Below, in pieces: positions 8,150 through 16,948 of a stretch of 64,000 bases of DNA. The position numbers and the translations under genes were made by a program. Each line of letters starts with the position of its first letter. The stretch's first letter is position 1. Origin of the DNA: JACDBZ01 sp036262075. GTDB lineage: Bacteria; Chloroflexota; Limnocylindria; QHBO01. Location of the stretch: positions 46,844 through 110,843 of the forward strand of contig DATAJO010000032.1 of assembly GCA_036262075.1 (NCBI GenBank), written 5' to 3'. The notes under the pieces were generated by a model. It did no database searches. It was not told the DNA's origin and worked only from the letters and a program-made list of their open reading frames with translations.

Positions 8150-9170
8150 TCGGCTGCTCCTCGCCGCGCAGCCGGCGGATCGCCGGCATCCACGCCAGGG
8201 CACCGATGCCCTGGAGCGCCACGAAGGCCACGACGAGCATGCCCGGGACGCCGAACAGCAGGCCGGGCAGGATCCAGACGTCGATCGACGCCACCAGGCC
8301 GAGCGCGCCGAGCTCGATCGGCACGGGCGCCGCCGCCTGACCGTCGTCGCCGACGGGCGGCTCGGCGAGCAGCCGGCCCGTGCCCGGGGGATCTCCGGGG
8401 GTCCCACCTTCCGCCTGGCCGCCCGACGCCGGCGGCCGATCGTCCGGCGTGCTCGGCGTCGCCGATGGGCTCGGCCGCGGGCTCGCGGTGGAGCCGTCCT
8501 CGGACGACGATGACGGCTCGGGCGTCGTCGTCGGCGTCGACCGTGGCGTGTCCGCCGGCGCCGGCGTGGGCCGGGGCGTCGATCGCGGGGTGGGCAGCAG
8601 CGTCGGGAGCGGCGGCAGCGTCGGGAGGGGCGACAGCGTGGGCAGTGGCGGCGGCGTCGGCAGGGGTGGCGGCGTCGGGGCGGGCGTGGGCGTCACCGCG
8701 GGACCGACGACGAGGACGACCGGTGGCACGCTGAGCAGCGAGCCGGCTCCGTTGCAGTTCCCATCGGCGTACGCGTTCGACGCCCACGTCAGCGAGCCGG
8801 GCGCGCTCGCCGTCGCGGAGATCGTGAAGTCGACGTAGTGACCGATCGAGCGCAGCCGATCCCCGCCGCTCGTCGGTAGGACCCGGACGGTGTTGCCTGA
8901 GACCTGCCGGGTCCAGCTGTCACCGGCGTTCGACCCGACCACGGCGGCGCCGTGGACGGTGAATGCCTCGGGCACGGTCACGACCACGCAGCGGATCTCG
9001 CCGAGCAGCGTCAGGGTCGCTCGCAGCTGGAACGTCGTCTGCGCGCCGGTCTGCACGGTCAGCGGCGAGGCGGTCAGGGTCCAGAGCACGGCCGCGCGCG
9101 CCGGGACGGCCGGCCCGAACGCCAGCGCCAGCGCGGCAACCCCGAGGACGAGGCGGGACAGGCGGCGCAT
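8142..9170 (-). CDS. Secreted, C-terminally anchored surface protein with proline-rich stalk
   Basis: Unrecognised protein of 342 residues. It has an N-terminal signal peptide (RLVLGVAALALAFGPAVPARA), a beta-rich extracellular domain of about 130 residues that resembles DUF11/adhesin modules and contains two cysteines, and a long Pro/Thr stalk built on PPLPT-like repeats. A Ser/Thr/Asp-rich stretch, a hydrophobic C-terminal segment (GLLFGVPGMLVVAFVALQ) and a basic tail (IRRLRG) follow, so it should be anchored with its bulk outside. No LPXTG motif is seen. The ATG lies 2 bases after the stop of the HD-GYP gene, with GGGTGG upstream, so the two genes are coupled. Function unknown. Confidence 0.75.
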   Translation of the reverse strand: MRRLSRLVLGVAALALAFGPAVPARAAVLWTLTASPLTVQTGAQTTFQLRATLTLLGEIRCVVVTVPEAFTVHGAAVVGSNAGDSWTRQVSGNTVRVLPTSGGDRLRSIGHYVDFTISATASAPGSLTWASNAYADGNCNGAGSLLSVPPVVLVVGPAVTPTPAPTPPPLPTPPPLPTLSPLPTLPPLPTLLPTPRSTPRPTPAPADTPRSTPTTTPEPSSSSEDGSTASPRPSPSATPSTPDDRPPASGGQAEGGTPGDPPGTGRLLAEPPVGDDGQAAAPVPIELGALGLVASIDVWILPGLLFGVPGMLVVAFVALQGIGALAWMPAIRRLRGEEQPIS

Positions 9171-9172
9171 CG

Positions 9173-10945
9173 TCAGGCCACCCGCAGTGGCTGCCACACG
9201 TCGGACACCTCGTTCGGCATCGGCGCGTCCGGGTCGCGCTCGATTCCGCTCGCGAACGTCTCGACGAGCTCCGGCTGGAGCTGGCTGCCCGCGGCCCCGC
9301 GCAACCGCCGCAGCGCCTCCTCGACCGACAGCGCCCGGCGGTACGGGCGGGTCGTCGTCATCGCGCTGAACGTGTCGGCCACGGCGATGATGCGCGCGAT
9401 GAGCGGGATGTCCTCCCCGGCCAGGCGGTCGAGGTAGCCGCCGCCGTCCCAGCGCTCGTGATGGTGGCGCACGGCAGCACGCACGTCCTCGAGATGCGGG
9501 ATGCCGTTGAGGATCGCCTCACCGAGCGCGACGTGCTGGTTGAAGACCTTGATCTCCGCCTCCGTCAGGCTCGACGGCTTGCGGAGCAGCCGATCCGGGA
9601 TGCCGATCTTGCCGATGTCGTGGAGCAGTCCGCCGAGCCGGATCGGCTCGAGCAGGTGACCGTCGAGCCCGAGGCGCCGGCCGAGGTAGACCGCGTAGCG
9701 CGCGACGTCCTCCGAATGCCGCTTCGTGTATCGGTCCTTGGTGTCGACCGCCAGGACGAGGCCCTGGAGGACGTCGAAGCTGCCCGCATGGCCGAGCTTC
9801 TCCTCGCCGATGCGGGCCACGACGGCCACGTCGCCACCGCTCGATCCCGCCTCGGCCAGCGCGACGCTGGCCTCGGCCAGCAGCGGCGTGACCGACGTGG
9901 CGTGCGACGGAACCGCCGCGATCCCTATGCTCACCGTGACCGGCAACGGCTCCGCGCCCTCCACCCGAACGGCGATGGCGCGGATGGCGGCCTGGAGGTC
10001 GGCGAGCGCCTCGAAGCACGCGGCGGCATCGAGGCCCGGCCGGATGACGATGAACTCGTCCGGCCCGTAGCGACCGGCGACGCCGTCCGGCCCGGCCGCA
10101 TCGGTCACGATCTCGGCCACCCGGAGGAGCACGACGTCGCCGGCGTCGTGCCCGTGGGTGTCGTTGAACAGGCGGAAGCCGTCGACGTCGACGAGGGCCA
10201 CGGCGACCGGCCTGCCCGCCCAGTCGCCCTCCAGCCGCTCGGTGAGCAGCGCGACCGACGATCCGTGGTTGAGGAGGCCGGTCAGCGCGTCGCGGCGGGC
10301 GGCCTCGGCCAGCTGGCGGCCCTGGCGCACGAGGCGGACATGGGCGGCCCGGAACACGAGCACGAGGACGGTGGCCAGCGCCAGGGCGGCCGCGACGGTG
10401 ATGACGACGACGTCACGCCGCGCGGCGTCGAGCCCGGCGAGGAGCGGAGCCGAGGGGCGCTGGATGACCACGGCGCCGACGACGTCCCCCGCCTCCGTCT
10501 TCAGGGGCAGGTAGGCGAGGAGCGCCGCACCGACGAGCTCGGCGCTCGGGTCGCCGGCGAGCGCCTCGGCAAGGCGCGTGGCCGTCTGCGCGTCCGCGCC
10601 CGCGCCGGTCGTGAGGAGCGCGCCATCGGCGGTGTGGATCTCGATGGCCTCGATGCCGTCGTCATCGGCGAGCGATTCGAGCGCGGCGTCGAGCTCGGCG
10701 CGGCGCGCCGGGGTCATCGGCTCGGTCAGGTCGGCGAGGAGCAGGTTCTCGTTCGCGAACAGGTCGACCAACGACCGGTCCCGGCCGACGACGGCGTTGA
10801 GCGTCGTCCGCGCCAGGTGGTCGGAGGTGACGGCCACGAGGGCGCTGGCGGTGATGCCGACGAGCACGAGGAAGATGCCGAACACCAGCACCAGCAGGCG
10901 CGGCGCACGGCTCGCGCGGATCGTCGACCAGCGAGCGTGACGCAT
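9173..10945 (-). CDS. Membrane c-di-GMP protein: sensor, degenerate GGDEF, HD-GYP phosphodiesterase
   Basis: 590 residues. The N-terminal transmembrane helix (LLVLVFGIFLVLVGITASAL), an extracytoplasmic sensor of about 140 residues and a second helix (VVVITVAAALALATVLVLVF) come first. A GGDEF domain follows with signature YGPDEF near residue 295 instead of GGDEF, so cyclase activity is doubtful. The C-terminal HD-GYP domain is intact: LLHDIGKIGIPD near residue 440 and HHHERWDGGGY near 490. It should hydrolyse c-di-GMP, with the GGDEF part probably regulatory. The start is placed at the ATG 8 bases after a TACGTT box; an upstream in-frame ATG at 11074 would add 43 residues unlike the family. 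It is operonic with the surface protein downstream. Confidence 0.88.
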   Translation of the reverse strand: MRHARWSTIRASRAPRLLVLVFGIFLVLVGITASALVAVTSDHLARTTLNAVVGRDRSLVDLFANENLLLADLTEPMTPARRAELDAALESLADDDGIEAIEIHTADGALLTTGAGADAQTATRLAEALAGDPSAELVGAALLAYLPLKTEAGDVVGAVVIQRPSAPLLAGLDAARRDVVVITVAAALALATVLVLVFRAAHVRLVRQGRQLAEAARRDALTGLLNHGSSVALLTERLEGDWAGRPVAVALVDVDGFRLFNDTHGHDAGDVVLLRVAEIVTDAAGPDGVAGRYGPDEFIVIRPGLDAAACFEALADLQAAIRAIAVRVEGAEPLPVTVSIGIAAVPSHATSVTPLLAEASVALAEAGSSGGDVAVVARIGEEKLGHAGSFDVLQGLVLAVDTKDRYTKRHSEDVARYAVYLGRRLGLDGHLLEPIRLGGLLHDIGKIGIPDRLLRKPSSLTEAEIKVFNQHVALGEAILNGIPHLEDVRAAVRHHHERWDGGGYLDRLAGEDIPLIARIIAVADTFSAMTTTRPYRRALSVEEALRRLRGAAGSQLQPELVETFASGIERDPDAPMPNEVSDVWQPLRVA

Positions 10946-10953
10946 CGGGCCCG

Positions 10954-10959
10954 AACGTA
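10954..10959 (-). promoter_or_regulatory. -10 element TACGTT, leaderless start of the HD-GYP gene
   Basis: On the minus strand TACGTT ends 8 bases before the ATG at 10945. Spacing matches the other leaderless starts in the window. Confidence 0.45.
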
Positions 10960-11120
10960 CGTCCGCGGGGCCCGAACGGGAATAGCCCGATGGGGCGGTT
11001 CGTACCACCTCGCCGAGCGCGGTTGCACGCGGCGTGGTGCCGATCGGCAACCGACCGCATTCGGTGGGACCCACCCCGTACCACGGTACCGGCGGCGCAG
11101 CGTGGCACGCTCGGCGCGCC

Positions 11121-11126
11121 TAGACT
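11121..11126 (+). promoter_or_regulatory. -10 element TAGACT, leaderless start of kynureninase
   Basis: TAGACT ends 9 bases before GTG 11136. The same hexamer precedes lipA and the small membrane gene at 35381. Confidence 0.5.
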
Positions 11127-11135
11127 CCGACCACG

Positions 11136-12368
11136 GTGAACGATCCCGCTCCCCCGTCGTCGAGCCCGCCCGATCGCCGAGCCGTCGACGCCCTCGACGC
11201 CGCCGACCCGCTCGCGCCGTTCCGCGACCGCTTCGTCGTCGCCGATCCGGGTCGGATCTACCTCGACGGCAACTCGCTCGGGCGGCTGTCGGTCGACGTC
11301 CGCGACGCGCTGGTGGCCGCGGCCGACGACTGGGGCGCGCGGGTCGTCGAGGGCTGGCCGGACTGGATCGAGCTGCCGGCCCGCGTCGGCGACCGGCTGG
11401 CGGCGGTGGCGCTCGGGGCCCGGCCGGGCGAGGTGCTCGTCGCCGACTCGGTGACGGTCAACCTCTACAAGCTGGCCCACGCCGCCGCCGACCGGCGCGC
11501 CGGCCCGATCGTCACCGACGCCGGCAACTTCCCGACCGATCGCTACGTGCTCGAGGGCGTCGCGCGGCAGCGGGGACGCGCGTACGTCGAGGCGCCGACG
11601 GTCGAGGCGGCCGTCGAGGCGGCCGCGGGCGGCATCCTCGTCCTGTCCCTCGTCGACTATCGGACCGGCACGCTCCTCGACCTCGAGGCCGTCACCCGCG
11701 CGACCGATGCGCTCGTCATCTGGGACCTGTGCCACGCCGCCGGCGCGGTGGAGGTCGACCTCGCCGCGGCGGAGCTCGCGGTCGGCTGCACGTACAAGTA
11801 CCTCAACGCCGGCCCCGGCGCGCCGGCCTTCCTCTACGCGCGGCGCGACCTCCAGCCGAGCCTGGGCTCGCCGATCCACGGCTGGTTCGGCCGCCGCGAC
11901 CAGTTCGGCATGGGTCCGGGCTACGACCCGGCCGACGGGATCGAGCGCTTCCTTGCCGGCACGCCCTCGATCCTCGGCATCCGGGCGCTCGACGCCAGCC
12001 TGGGGATCATCGAGGAGGCCGGCATCGGCGAGATCGCGGCCAGGGCCCGCAGCCTGACCGACCTGTGCATCCGCCTGGCCGATGCGTGGCTGGCGCCGCA
12101 CGGCGTCGAGGTCCTCACGCCGCGCGACCCCTCGCGGCGCGGGGCGCACGTCGCGCTCCGCCACCCCGACGCCTGGCCGATCGCCCGCGCCCTCATCGAG
12201 CGCGCCGGCGTCGTCCCCGACTTCCGCCCGCCGGACGTCCTGCGCCTCGGCTTCTCGCCGCTGACCACGTCGTTCGCCGACGTCTGGGACGGGCTGGATC
12301 GGCTCCGCGGCCTGCTCGAGGACGGCGCATACCACGAGGTGGACACCGCGGCGCGCCGGGTGACCTAG
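11136..12368 (+). CDS. kynU: Kynureninase
   Basis: PLP enzyme that cleaves kynurenine (or 3-hydroxykynurenine) to anthranilate (or 3-hydroxyanthranilate) and alanine. 410 residues, the standard length. Family features are IYLDGNSLGRLS near the N-terminus, the PLP-binding lysine K221 in GCTYKYLNAGPGAPAFLY, GWFGRRDQFGM, and ERFLAGTPSILGIRAL, the diagnostic kynureninase loop. GTG start by the -10 position. No tryptophan dioxygenase, formamidase or kynurenine monooxygenase is nearby, so the gene stands alone. It could feed anthranilate to tryptophan or quinolone-type metabolism, or be one step of catabolism encoded elsewhere. Confidence 0.92.
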   Translation: MNDPAPPSSSPPDRRAVDALDAADPLAPFRDRFVVADPGRIYLDGNSLGRLSVDVRDALVAAADDWGARVVEGWPDWIELPARVGDRLAAVALGARPGEVLVADSVTVNLYKLAHAAADRRAGPIVTDAGNFPTDRYVLEGVARQRGRAYVEAPTVEAAVEAAAGGILVLSLVDYRTGTLLDLEAVTRATDALVIWDLCHAAGAVEVDLAAAELAVGCTYKYLNAGPGAPAFLYARRDLQPSLGSPIHGWFGRRDQFGMGPGYDPADGIERFLAGTPSILGIRALDASLGIIEEAGIGEIAARARSLTDLCIRLADAWLAPHGVEVLTPRDPSRRGAHVALRHPDAWPIARALIERAGVVPDFRPPDVLRLGFSPLTTSFADVWDGLDRLRGLLEDGAYHEVDTAARRVT

Positions 12369-12429
12369 GCGGCGGGGCGCCGCTGCGTAGCGGCCATGCG
12401 GTCCATCGGCGCATCCTGCGACCCTTCGC

Positions 12430-12435
12430 TAGACT
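12430..12435 (+). promoter_or_regulatory. -10 element TAGACT, leaderless start of lipA
   Basis: TAGACT ends 6 bases before the lipA ATG at 12442. No Shine-Dalgarno sequence is present between them. Confidence 0.5.
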
Positions 12436-12441
12436 TCCCGC

Positions 12442-13497
12442 ATGGCCCTCGACGACCCGCGACCCGACTTCACGACGCTCGGCGAGTTGAGCGTGGTGAG
12501 CAACCCGGTCGGCGGCCACGCGACGCCGTCCGAGGTGATGTATCCGGGCGGTCCGCAGACCGATGGCGGCCTCCTCGCGCCCGGCGACCCGATCCCGGAG
12601 AACGCCGGGCCCGGTGGCCGGCGACCCGAGTGGCTGAAGGTCCGCATCGGCGTTGGCAGCGTGTACGCCGACACGAAGAAGGTCATCCGCGGCGAGGCGC
12701 TGAACACGGTGTGCGAGGAGGCCCGCTGCCCGAACATCGGCGAGTGCTGGGCCCTGGGCACGGCGACGTTCATGATCCTCGGCAGCGTCTGCACCCGGAA
12801 CTGCGGGTTCTGCGCCATCGACACCGGCCGTCCGCCGATCACCGACTGGGACGAGCCGCGGCGCGTGGCCGAGGCGACCCGGATCATGAGCCTCAAGCAC
12901 GTCGTGATCACGATGGTCGCCCGTGACGACCTGGCCGATGGCGGGGCGCTCATGGTCGCGAACACGATCCGGGCCATCCGCGACGACAACCCGGGCACGA
13001 GCATCGAGGTCCTCATCAGCGACCTCAACGGTCGCGACACCGACATCCGCACCGTGGTCGAGGCGCGGCCCGACATCCTCAACCACAACGTCGAGACGGT
13101 GCCGCGCCTCCAGCGGCCGGTCCGCCGCCGCGCCCGCTGGGATCGCTCGGTCCACGTCCTGACCCACGGCCGCGCGGTCGCGCGCGAGATCGGCTTCGAC
13201 GCCATCGTCACGAAGACCGGCATCATGCTCGGCCTCGGCGAGACCTGGGACGAGATCATCGAGGCGATGTCGCTCCTGCGCGAGGCCGATGTCGACGTCC
13301 TGACCATCGGCCAGTACCTGCGCCCCTCACGCAAGCACCTGCCGCTGGTGAAGTACTACACGCCGGCCGAGTTCATGAGCCTGCGGCGCATCGGCCTCGA
13401 GATGGGCTTCAGGCACGTCCAGTCCGGGCCGCTCGTGCGCTCCAGCTACCACGCCGCCGAGCAGGTCCCGGGTCGCGCCACCGCCGAAGCGGTCTAG
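12442..13497 (+). CDS. lipA: Lipoyl synthase
   Basis: Radical-SAM enzyme that inserts two sulfur atoms into octanoyl groups on E2 and H-protein. 351 residues. The auxiliary cluster cysteines are C91, C96 and C102 (CEEARCPNIGEC). The radical-SAM cluster cysteines are C117, C121 and C124 (CTRNCGFC). The C-terminal RSSY motif is present (LVRSSYHA). The first 60 residues, including a PGGPQTDGG stretch before RRPEWLKVR, form an extension that most LipA proteins lack. The start follows from the -10 box. It lies upstream of a winged-helix gene and lipB in the same direction; together with lipB it serves the E2 encoded at 6.6-8.1 kb. Confidence 0.95.
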   Translation: MALDDPRPDFTTLGELSVVSNPVGGHATPSEVMYPGGPQTDGGLLAPGDPIPENAGPGGRRPEWLKVRIGVGSVYADTKKVIRGEALNTVCEEARCPNIGECWALGTATFMILGSVCTRNCGFCAIDTGRPPITDWDEPRRVAEATRIMSLKHVVITMVARDDLADGGALMVANTIRAIRDDNPGTSIEVLISDLNGRDTDIRTVVEARPDILNHNVETVPRLQRPVRRRARWDRSVHVLTHGRAVAREIGFDAIVTKTGIMLGLGETWDEIIEAMSLLREADVDVLTIGQYLRPSRKHLPLVKYYTPAEFMSLRRIGLEMGFRHVQSGPLVRSSYHAAEQVPGRATAEAV

Positions 13498-13516
13498 ACG
13501 CCGGCCGATCGGTCCA

Positions 13517-14683
13517 GTGCGACGCATCGACGACCGCGAGCGCCGGGCCCGGCTGGCGCGCCGGCATCGGCTCCATCCCGACCACCGCGCGGCACGCATC
13601 GACGACGCCGTGCGCTCGATGACCGCGCTCCACGCCACCGAGCCGCCGACGCCGTACCTCTCGCTCTTCGCGCGCATGGACGACGTGCGCCAGGCCGACG
13701 TCGACGCGGCGCTGTACGAGGAGCGCCGCCTCGTGAAGCAGCTCGGCATGCGGCGGACGCTGTTCGTCGTGACGCTCGACCTCCTCCCCGCCCTGTGGGG
13801 CAGCGCCGCCCGACGGGTTGCGGACGCCGAATGGCGCCGGCTGTCGCGTGCCGTGATGGCCTCGGGCGTCGCCGCCGACGGGGACGGCTGGCTCGCCGAG
13901 GTGCGCTGCGCCGCGCTGGAAGCCCTGGCCGACGGCCCGTTGTCGACCAGCCAGCTCCGCGACCGCGTGCCGGCGCTCGCCGGGCGCATCACGCTGTCGG
14001 CCTCGAGCCGCTGGGGCGGCCCGGTGTCGGTGGCGCCGCTCGTCGTCACCCTGCTCGGCGCGCGTGGCGACATCGTGCGTGGCCGCAACGACGGGGAGTG
14101 GCGCGTGTCGCGGCCGACGTGGCAGCTCGCCGCGTCGTGGCTGCCGCGGCCGCTCACGCCGGGCGACGCTCGCGAGAGCTACGCCGAGCTCGTGCGCAGC
14201 TGGCTGCGGACGTTCGGGCCGGGCACGCTGCGCGACATCGTCTGGTGGCTGGGGAGCACGGTCGGCGACGTGCGACGCGCCCTGGCCGATATCGGCGCCG
14301 TCGAGGTCGGGCTCGAGTCGGGCACCGGCTGGGTCCTGCCCGACGACCTCGAGCCGGTCGACGACGTCGAGCCCTGGGCCGCCCTGCTGCCGATCCTCGA
14401 CCCGACGGTCATGGGCTGGAAGGAGCGCGACTTCTACCTCGGCCCGCACGCCGATCGGCTGTTCGACACCGCCGGCAATGCCGGGACGACGGCCTGGTGG
14501 GACGGGCGGGTGGTCGGCGCCTGGGTCCAGGACGAGGACGGCGCCGTCGAGCTGCGGCTGATCGAGGACGTCGGGGCCGATGGCGTGGCCGCCTTCGAGC
14601 GCGAGGCCGAGCGCCTCACCCGCTGGCTCGACGGCCAGCGCGTGTTCAGCGTCTACACCTCGCCGCAGATGAAGGACCGATGA
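13517..14683 (+). CDS. Winged-helix DNA-binding domain protein (HTH_42 / AlkZ-AlkX-like)
   Basis: 388 residues of the pfam HTH_42 family, which includes the AlkZ/AlkX DNA glycosylases that unhook interstrand crosslinks. Seen: an N-terminal winged-helix region, LSASSRWGGPVSVAPLV and FGPGTLRDIVWWLGST in the middle, and LPILDPTVMGWKERDFYL near the C-terminus, all typical of the family. The catalytic QxQ (AlkZ) position appears to read HAT in the segment ALHATEPPTPYLSL, so glycosylase activity is uncertain. GTG start 19 bases after lipA. Its last four bases overlap the lipB start (ATGA), so it is translationally coupled into a lipA-lipB operon. Its relation to lipoate synthesis is unknown. Confidence 0.8.
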   Translation: MRRIDDRERRARLARRHRLHPDHRAARIDDAVRSMTALHATEPPTPYLSLFARMDDVRQADVDAALYEERRLVKQLGMRRTLFVVTLDLLPALWGSAARRVADAEWRRLSRAVMASGVAADGDGWLAEVRCAALEALADGPLSTSQLRDRVPALAGRITLSASSRWGGPVSVAPLVVTLLGARGDIVRGRNDGEWRVSRPTWQLAASWLPRPLTPGDARESYAELVRSWLRTFGPGTLRDIVWWLGSTVGDVRRALADIGAVEVGLESGTGWVLPDDLEPVDDVEPWAALLPILDPTVMGWKERDFYLGPHADRLFDTAGNAGTTAWWDGRVVGAWVQDEDGAVELRLIEDVGADGVAAFEREAERLTRWLDGQRVFSVYTSPQMKDR

Positions 14684-15501
14684 CGACCGACTCCCCGTTC
14701 CGCGATATCTCCGTCCCGCCCCGACCGGCGGCCCCGGCGCGCCGGCGACGACCGGACCGGGACGCGCCGCACCGGCCGGCGAGCGACGAGCACCCACTCC
14801 TCGCCGCGCACGGCGGCCTGCTCACCGTCGAGCACCTCGGGACGGTGCCGTACGTGCCGACCTGGGAGCTCCAGGACGAGATCGCGGCCCAGCGGCGCGA
14901 GCGGCGCATCGGCGACCGGCTGCTGCTCCTCGAGCACTTCCCCGTCTACACCATCGGCCGCGGCGGCGACGAGTCGAACCTGCTTGCCACCTCGGATCGG
15001 TTGCGGGAGCTTGGCGCCGAGTTCGTCCGCATCGACCGCGGCGGTGACATCACGTTCCACGGCCCGGGGCAGCTCGTCGCCTACCCGATCGTCGAGCTCA
15101 AGGACCCGCTCGACCTGCGGCGCTACGTCCGCACCCTCGAGGCGGCGATCGTCGACACCGCGGCGCGCTTCGGCGTGCGGGGCGATCGGCTGGCCGGCCA
15201 TCCGGGCATCTGGGTCGAGGGCGACCGCAAGCTGGCGGCGATCGGCGTCCGGGTGAAGCGCGGTGTGACGACCCACGGTCTGGCCCTCAACGTGAACGTT
15301 GACCTGGGCTGGTTCGACGAGATGATCCCGTGCGGCATCCCCGACAAGGGCGTCACCACGCTCGCTCGCGAGACCGGCGCCACGGTGCCGATGGACGACG
15401 TGGCCGACGAGCTTGCCCGCCAGCTCGCCCGGCACTTCGGCCTGCGCCTGGCGGACGGACAGCCGGGCGTCATCGGTCCGGCCGGTGGCCGCGAGCAGTA
15501 G
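14680..15501 (+). CDS. lipB: Octanoyl-[ACP]:protein N-octanoyltransferase
   Basis: Moves octanoate from acyl carrier protein to the lipoyl-domain lysine, the step before LipA. 273 residues. An N-terminal extension of about 50 Pro/Arg-rich residues precedes the catalytic domain. Motifs are RGGDITFHGPGQLVAYPI, the catalytic lysine K184 in RKLAAIGVRV, KRGVTTHGLALNVN, and the catalytic cysteine C218 in IPCGIPDKGVTTL. The ATG overlaps the preceding stop (ATGA). The next gene starts inside its 3' end. Confidence 0.95.
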   Translation: MTTDSPFRDISVPPRPAAPARRRRPDRDAPHRPASDEHPLLAAHGGLLTVEHLGTVPYVPTWELQDEIAAQRRERRIGDRLLLLEHFPVYTIGRGGDESNLLATSDRLRELGAEFVRIDRGGDITFHGPGQLVAYPIVELKDPLDLRRYVRTLEAAIVDTAARFGVRGDRLAGHPGIWVEGDRKLAAIGVRVKRGVTTHGLALNVNVDLGWFDEMIPCGIPDKGVTTLARETGATVPMDDVADELARQLARHFGLRLADGQPGVIGPAGGREQ

Positions 15502-16186
15502 GGGCGATCGCTCCGAGCTGGACGGGGCGATCGCCGTCCCGTTCCCGCTCCGCGGGGAGTGGCGCGCGCCGACGACCCCGGCGCGGATGATCCCGAGCCA
15601 CGGGACGGACCTGCTCGCCCAGCGCTATGCGTTCGATCTGCTCCAGGTCGACAAACGCGAGAGCATCCATCCGGCCAGCAAGCTGCGGATGTACCTGCTC
15701 GGCGTGCCGACCCGCGAGTGCTACGCCTGGGGCCAGCCGGTCCACGCCGTGCTCGACGGCGAGGTCGTCGTCGCGTCGGACGGCGCGCCCGAGCCGGGCT
15801 ACCTCCACGTCGTCCGCGGGCTGGCGGGCGTGCTGTGGACGGCGTTCACGTTCGATCCGGCGAAGGGCTTCGGCTCGGTCGCCGGCAACCACGTGATCAT
15901 CGGCCACGGTGCGACCTACTCGGCCTACGTCCACCTCGCGCCCGGATCTGTGGTGGTGCGATCCGGGCAAGCGGTGCGGGCCGGGGACGTCATCGGCCGC
16001 GTCGGCCATACGGGCAACTCGACCTCGCCGCACCTCCACTTCCAGCTCATGGACGGCCCGGATCCGATGACCGCCGCGGGACTGCCCTGCGCCTTCAGCG
16101 ACGTCGAGGTGAAGCGCGGCGGCCGATGGGTGCACGAGGCGCGCGCCATCCCCGACCGCTCCGAGCCGATCCGGAGCATCGGCTGA
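15485..16186 (+). CDS. M23 (LytM-type) peptidase-domain protein without signal peptide
   Basis: 233 residues with a LytM fold. Metal-site segments visible are PSHGTDLLAQRYAFDLL near residues 37-53, VIIGHGATYSAYVHL, and the hallmark HLHFQLMDGPDP near residue 180. The two strand repeats RAGDVIGRVGHTGNS are also typical. These enzymes cleave Gly-Gly or cross-bridge peptides in peptidoglycan, but no signal peptide or membrane segment is seen here, so its location is unclear. The proposed GTG start lies inside lipB and overlaps it by 17 bases; no better start exists before residue 35, and the first metal-site segment begins just after that. It overlaps the next gene by one base (TGATG). Confidence 0.75.
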   Translation: MAASSRGDRSELDGAIAVPFPLRGEWRAPTTPARMIPSHGTDLLAQRYAFDLLQVDKRESIHPASKLRMYLLGVPTRECYAWGQPVHAVLDGEVVVASDGAPEPGYLHVVRGLAGVLWTAFTFDPAKGFGSVAGNHVIIGHGATYSAYVHLAPGSVVVRSGQAVRAGDVIGRVGHTGNSTSPHLHFQLMDGPDPMTAAGLPCAFSDVEVKRGGRWVHEARAIPDRSEPIRSIG

Positions 16187-16887
16187 TGGGCGACGAGACG
16201 GTCGTCGAGCGCTCCGGCGTCCCGGCCCCCGACCCCGACCACGGGATCCGGATCGAAGCCGGCTCGTTCGGGCCGTGGGAGACGAACGCCTACCTCGTGT
16301 GGGACGGGCGCTCGCCCGAGGCGCTCGTCCTCGACCCCGGGATGGGCGCCGCGGCGCCGCTCCTCGAGCGCGTGGCGGCAAACGGGCTCCGCGTCCACGT
16401 CATCGCCAACTCCCACGGCCATATCGACCACATCTTCGACAACGCGCCGGTCATGCGCGCCACCGAAGCGCCGCTGGCGATCCACCCCGACGACGCGTAC
16501 CGGCTCGATGGGACGAACTCGTACGGCTTCGAGCTCGAGGCCGTGACGGCGACACGCGACCTGCGCGAGGGCGAGCGGGTCGAGATCGGCGAGCTGGCCT
16601 GGGAGGTGCTCCACACGCCCGGCCACACCGAGGGCTCGGTCTGCCTCTACGAGCGCCAGCTCGCGATCCTGCTCTCCGGCGACCTCCTGTTCGCCGGCTC
16701 GTACGGCCGGACCGATCTGGCCGGCGGCAACGACGAGCAGATGGTCGAGTCGCTCACGCGCGTCGCGCGCGACCTGCCCGAGCACGTCCGCGTCCTGCCC
16801 GGCCACGGCGCCGAGACGACGATCGGGCGCGAGCTGCCGTGGCTGCGCCGGATCGCGGCGGCCGGACGCCTCCTCATCCCCGGCTGA
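16186..16887 (+). CDS. Metallo-beta-lactamase-fold hydrolase (glyoxalase II-like)
   Basis: 233-residue zinc hydrolase. The binuclear site reads SHGHIDHIFDN, HTPGHTEGS, LLSGDLLF and the late PGHGAETTIG, matching hydroxyacylglutathione hydrolase-like proteins (YcbL type). The spacing and the short C-terminus fit the bacterial YcbL class rather than full-length GloB. The ATG shares a base with the previous stop, so it belongs to the lipA-to-hydrolase string. The substrate is not predictable; thioester hydrolysis is the likely chemistry. Confidence 0.85.
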   Translation: MGDETVVERSGVPAPDPDHGIRIEAGSFGPWETNAYLVWDGRSPEALVLDPGMGAAAPLLERVAANGLRVHVIANSHGHIDHIFDNAPVMRATEAPLAIHPDDAYRLDGTNSYGFELEAVTATRDLREGERVEIGELAWEVLHTPGHTEGSVCLYERQLAILLSGDLLFAGSYGRTDLAGGNDEQMVESLTRVARDLPEHVRVLPGHGAETTIGRELPWLRRIAAAGRLLIPG

Positions 16888-16948
16888 CCCGCTCGCATCC
16901 GCTCGCGTCCTTCGTCGCACCGGACGGCTGACCCCTTCCGGCGGCCCG

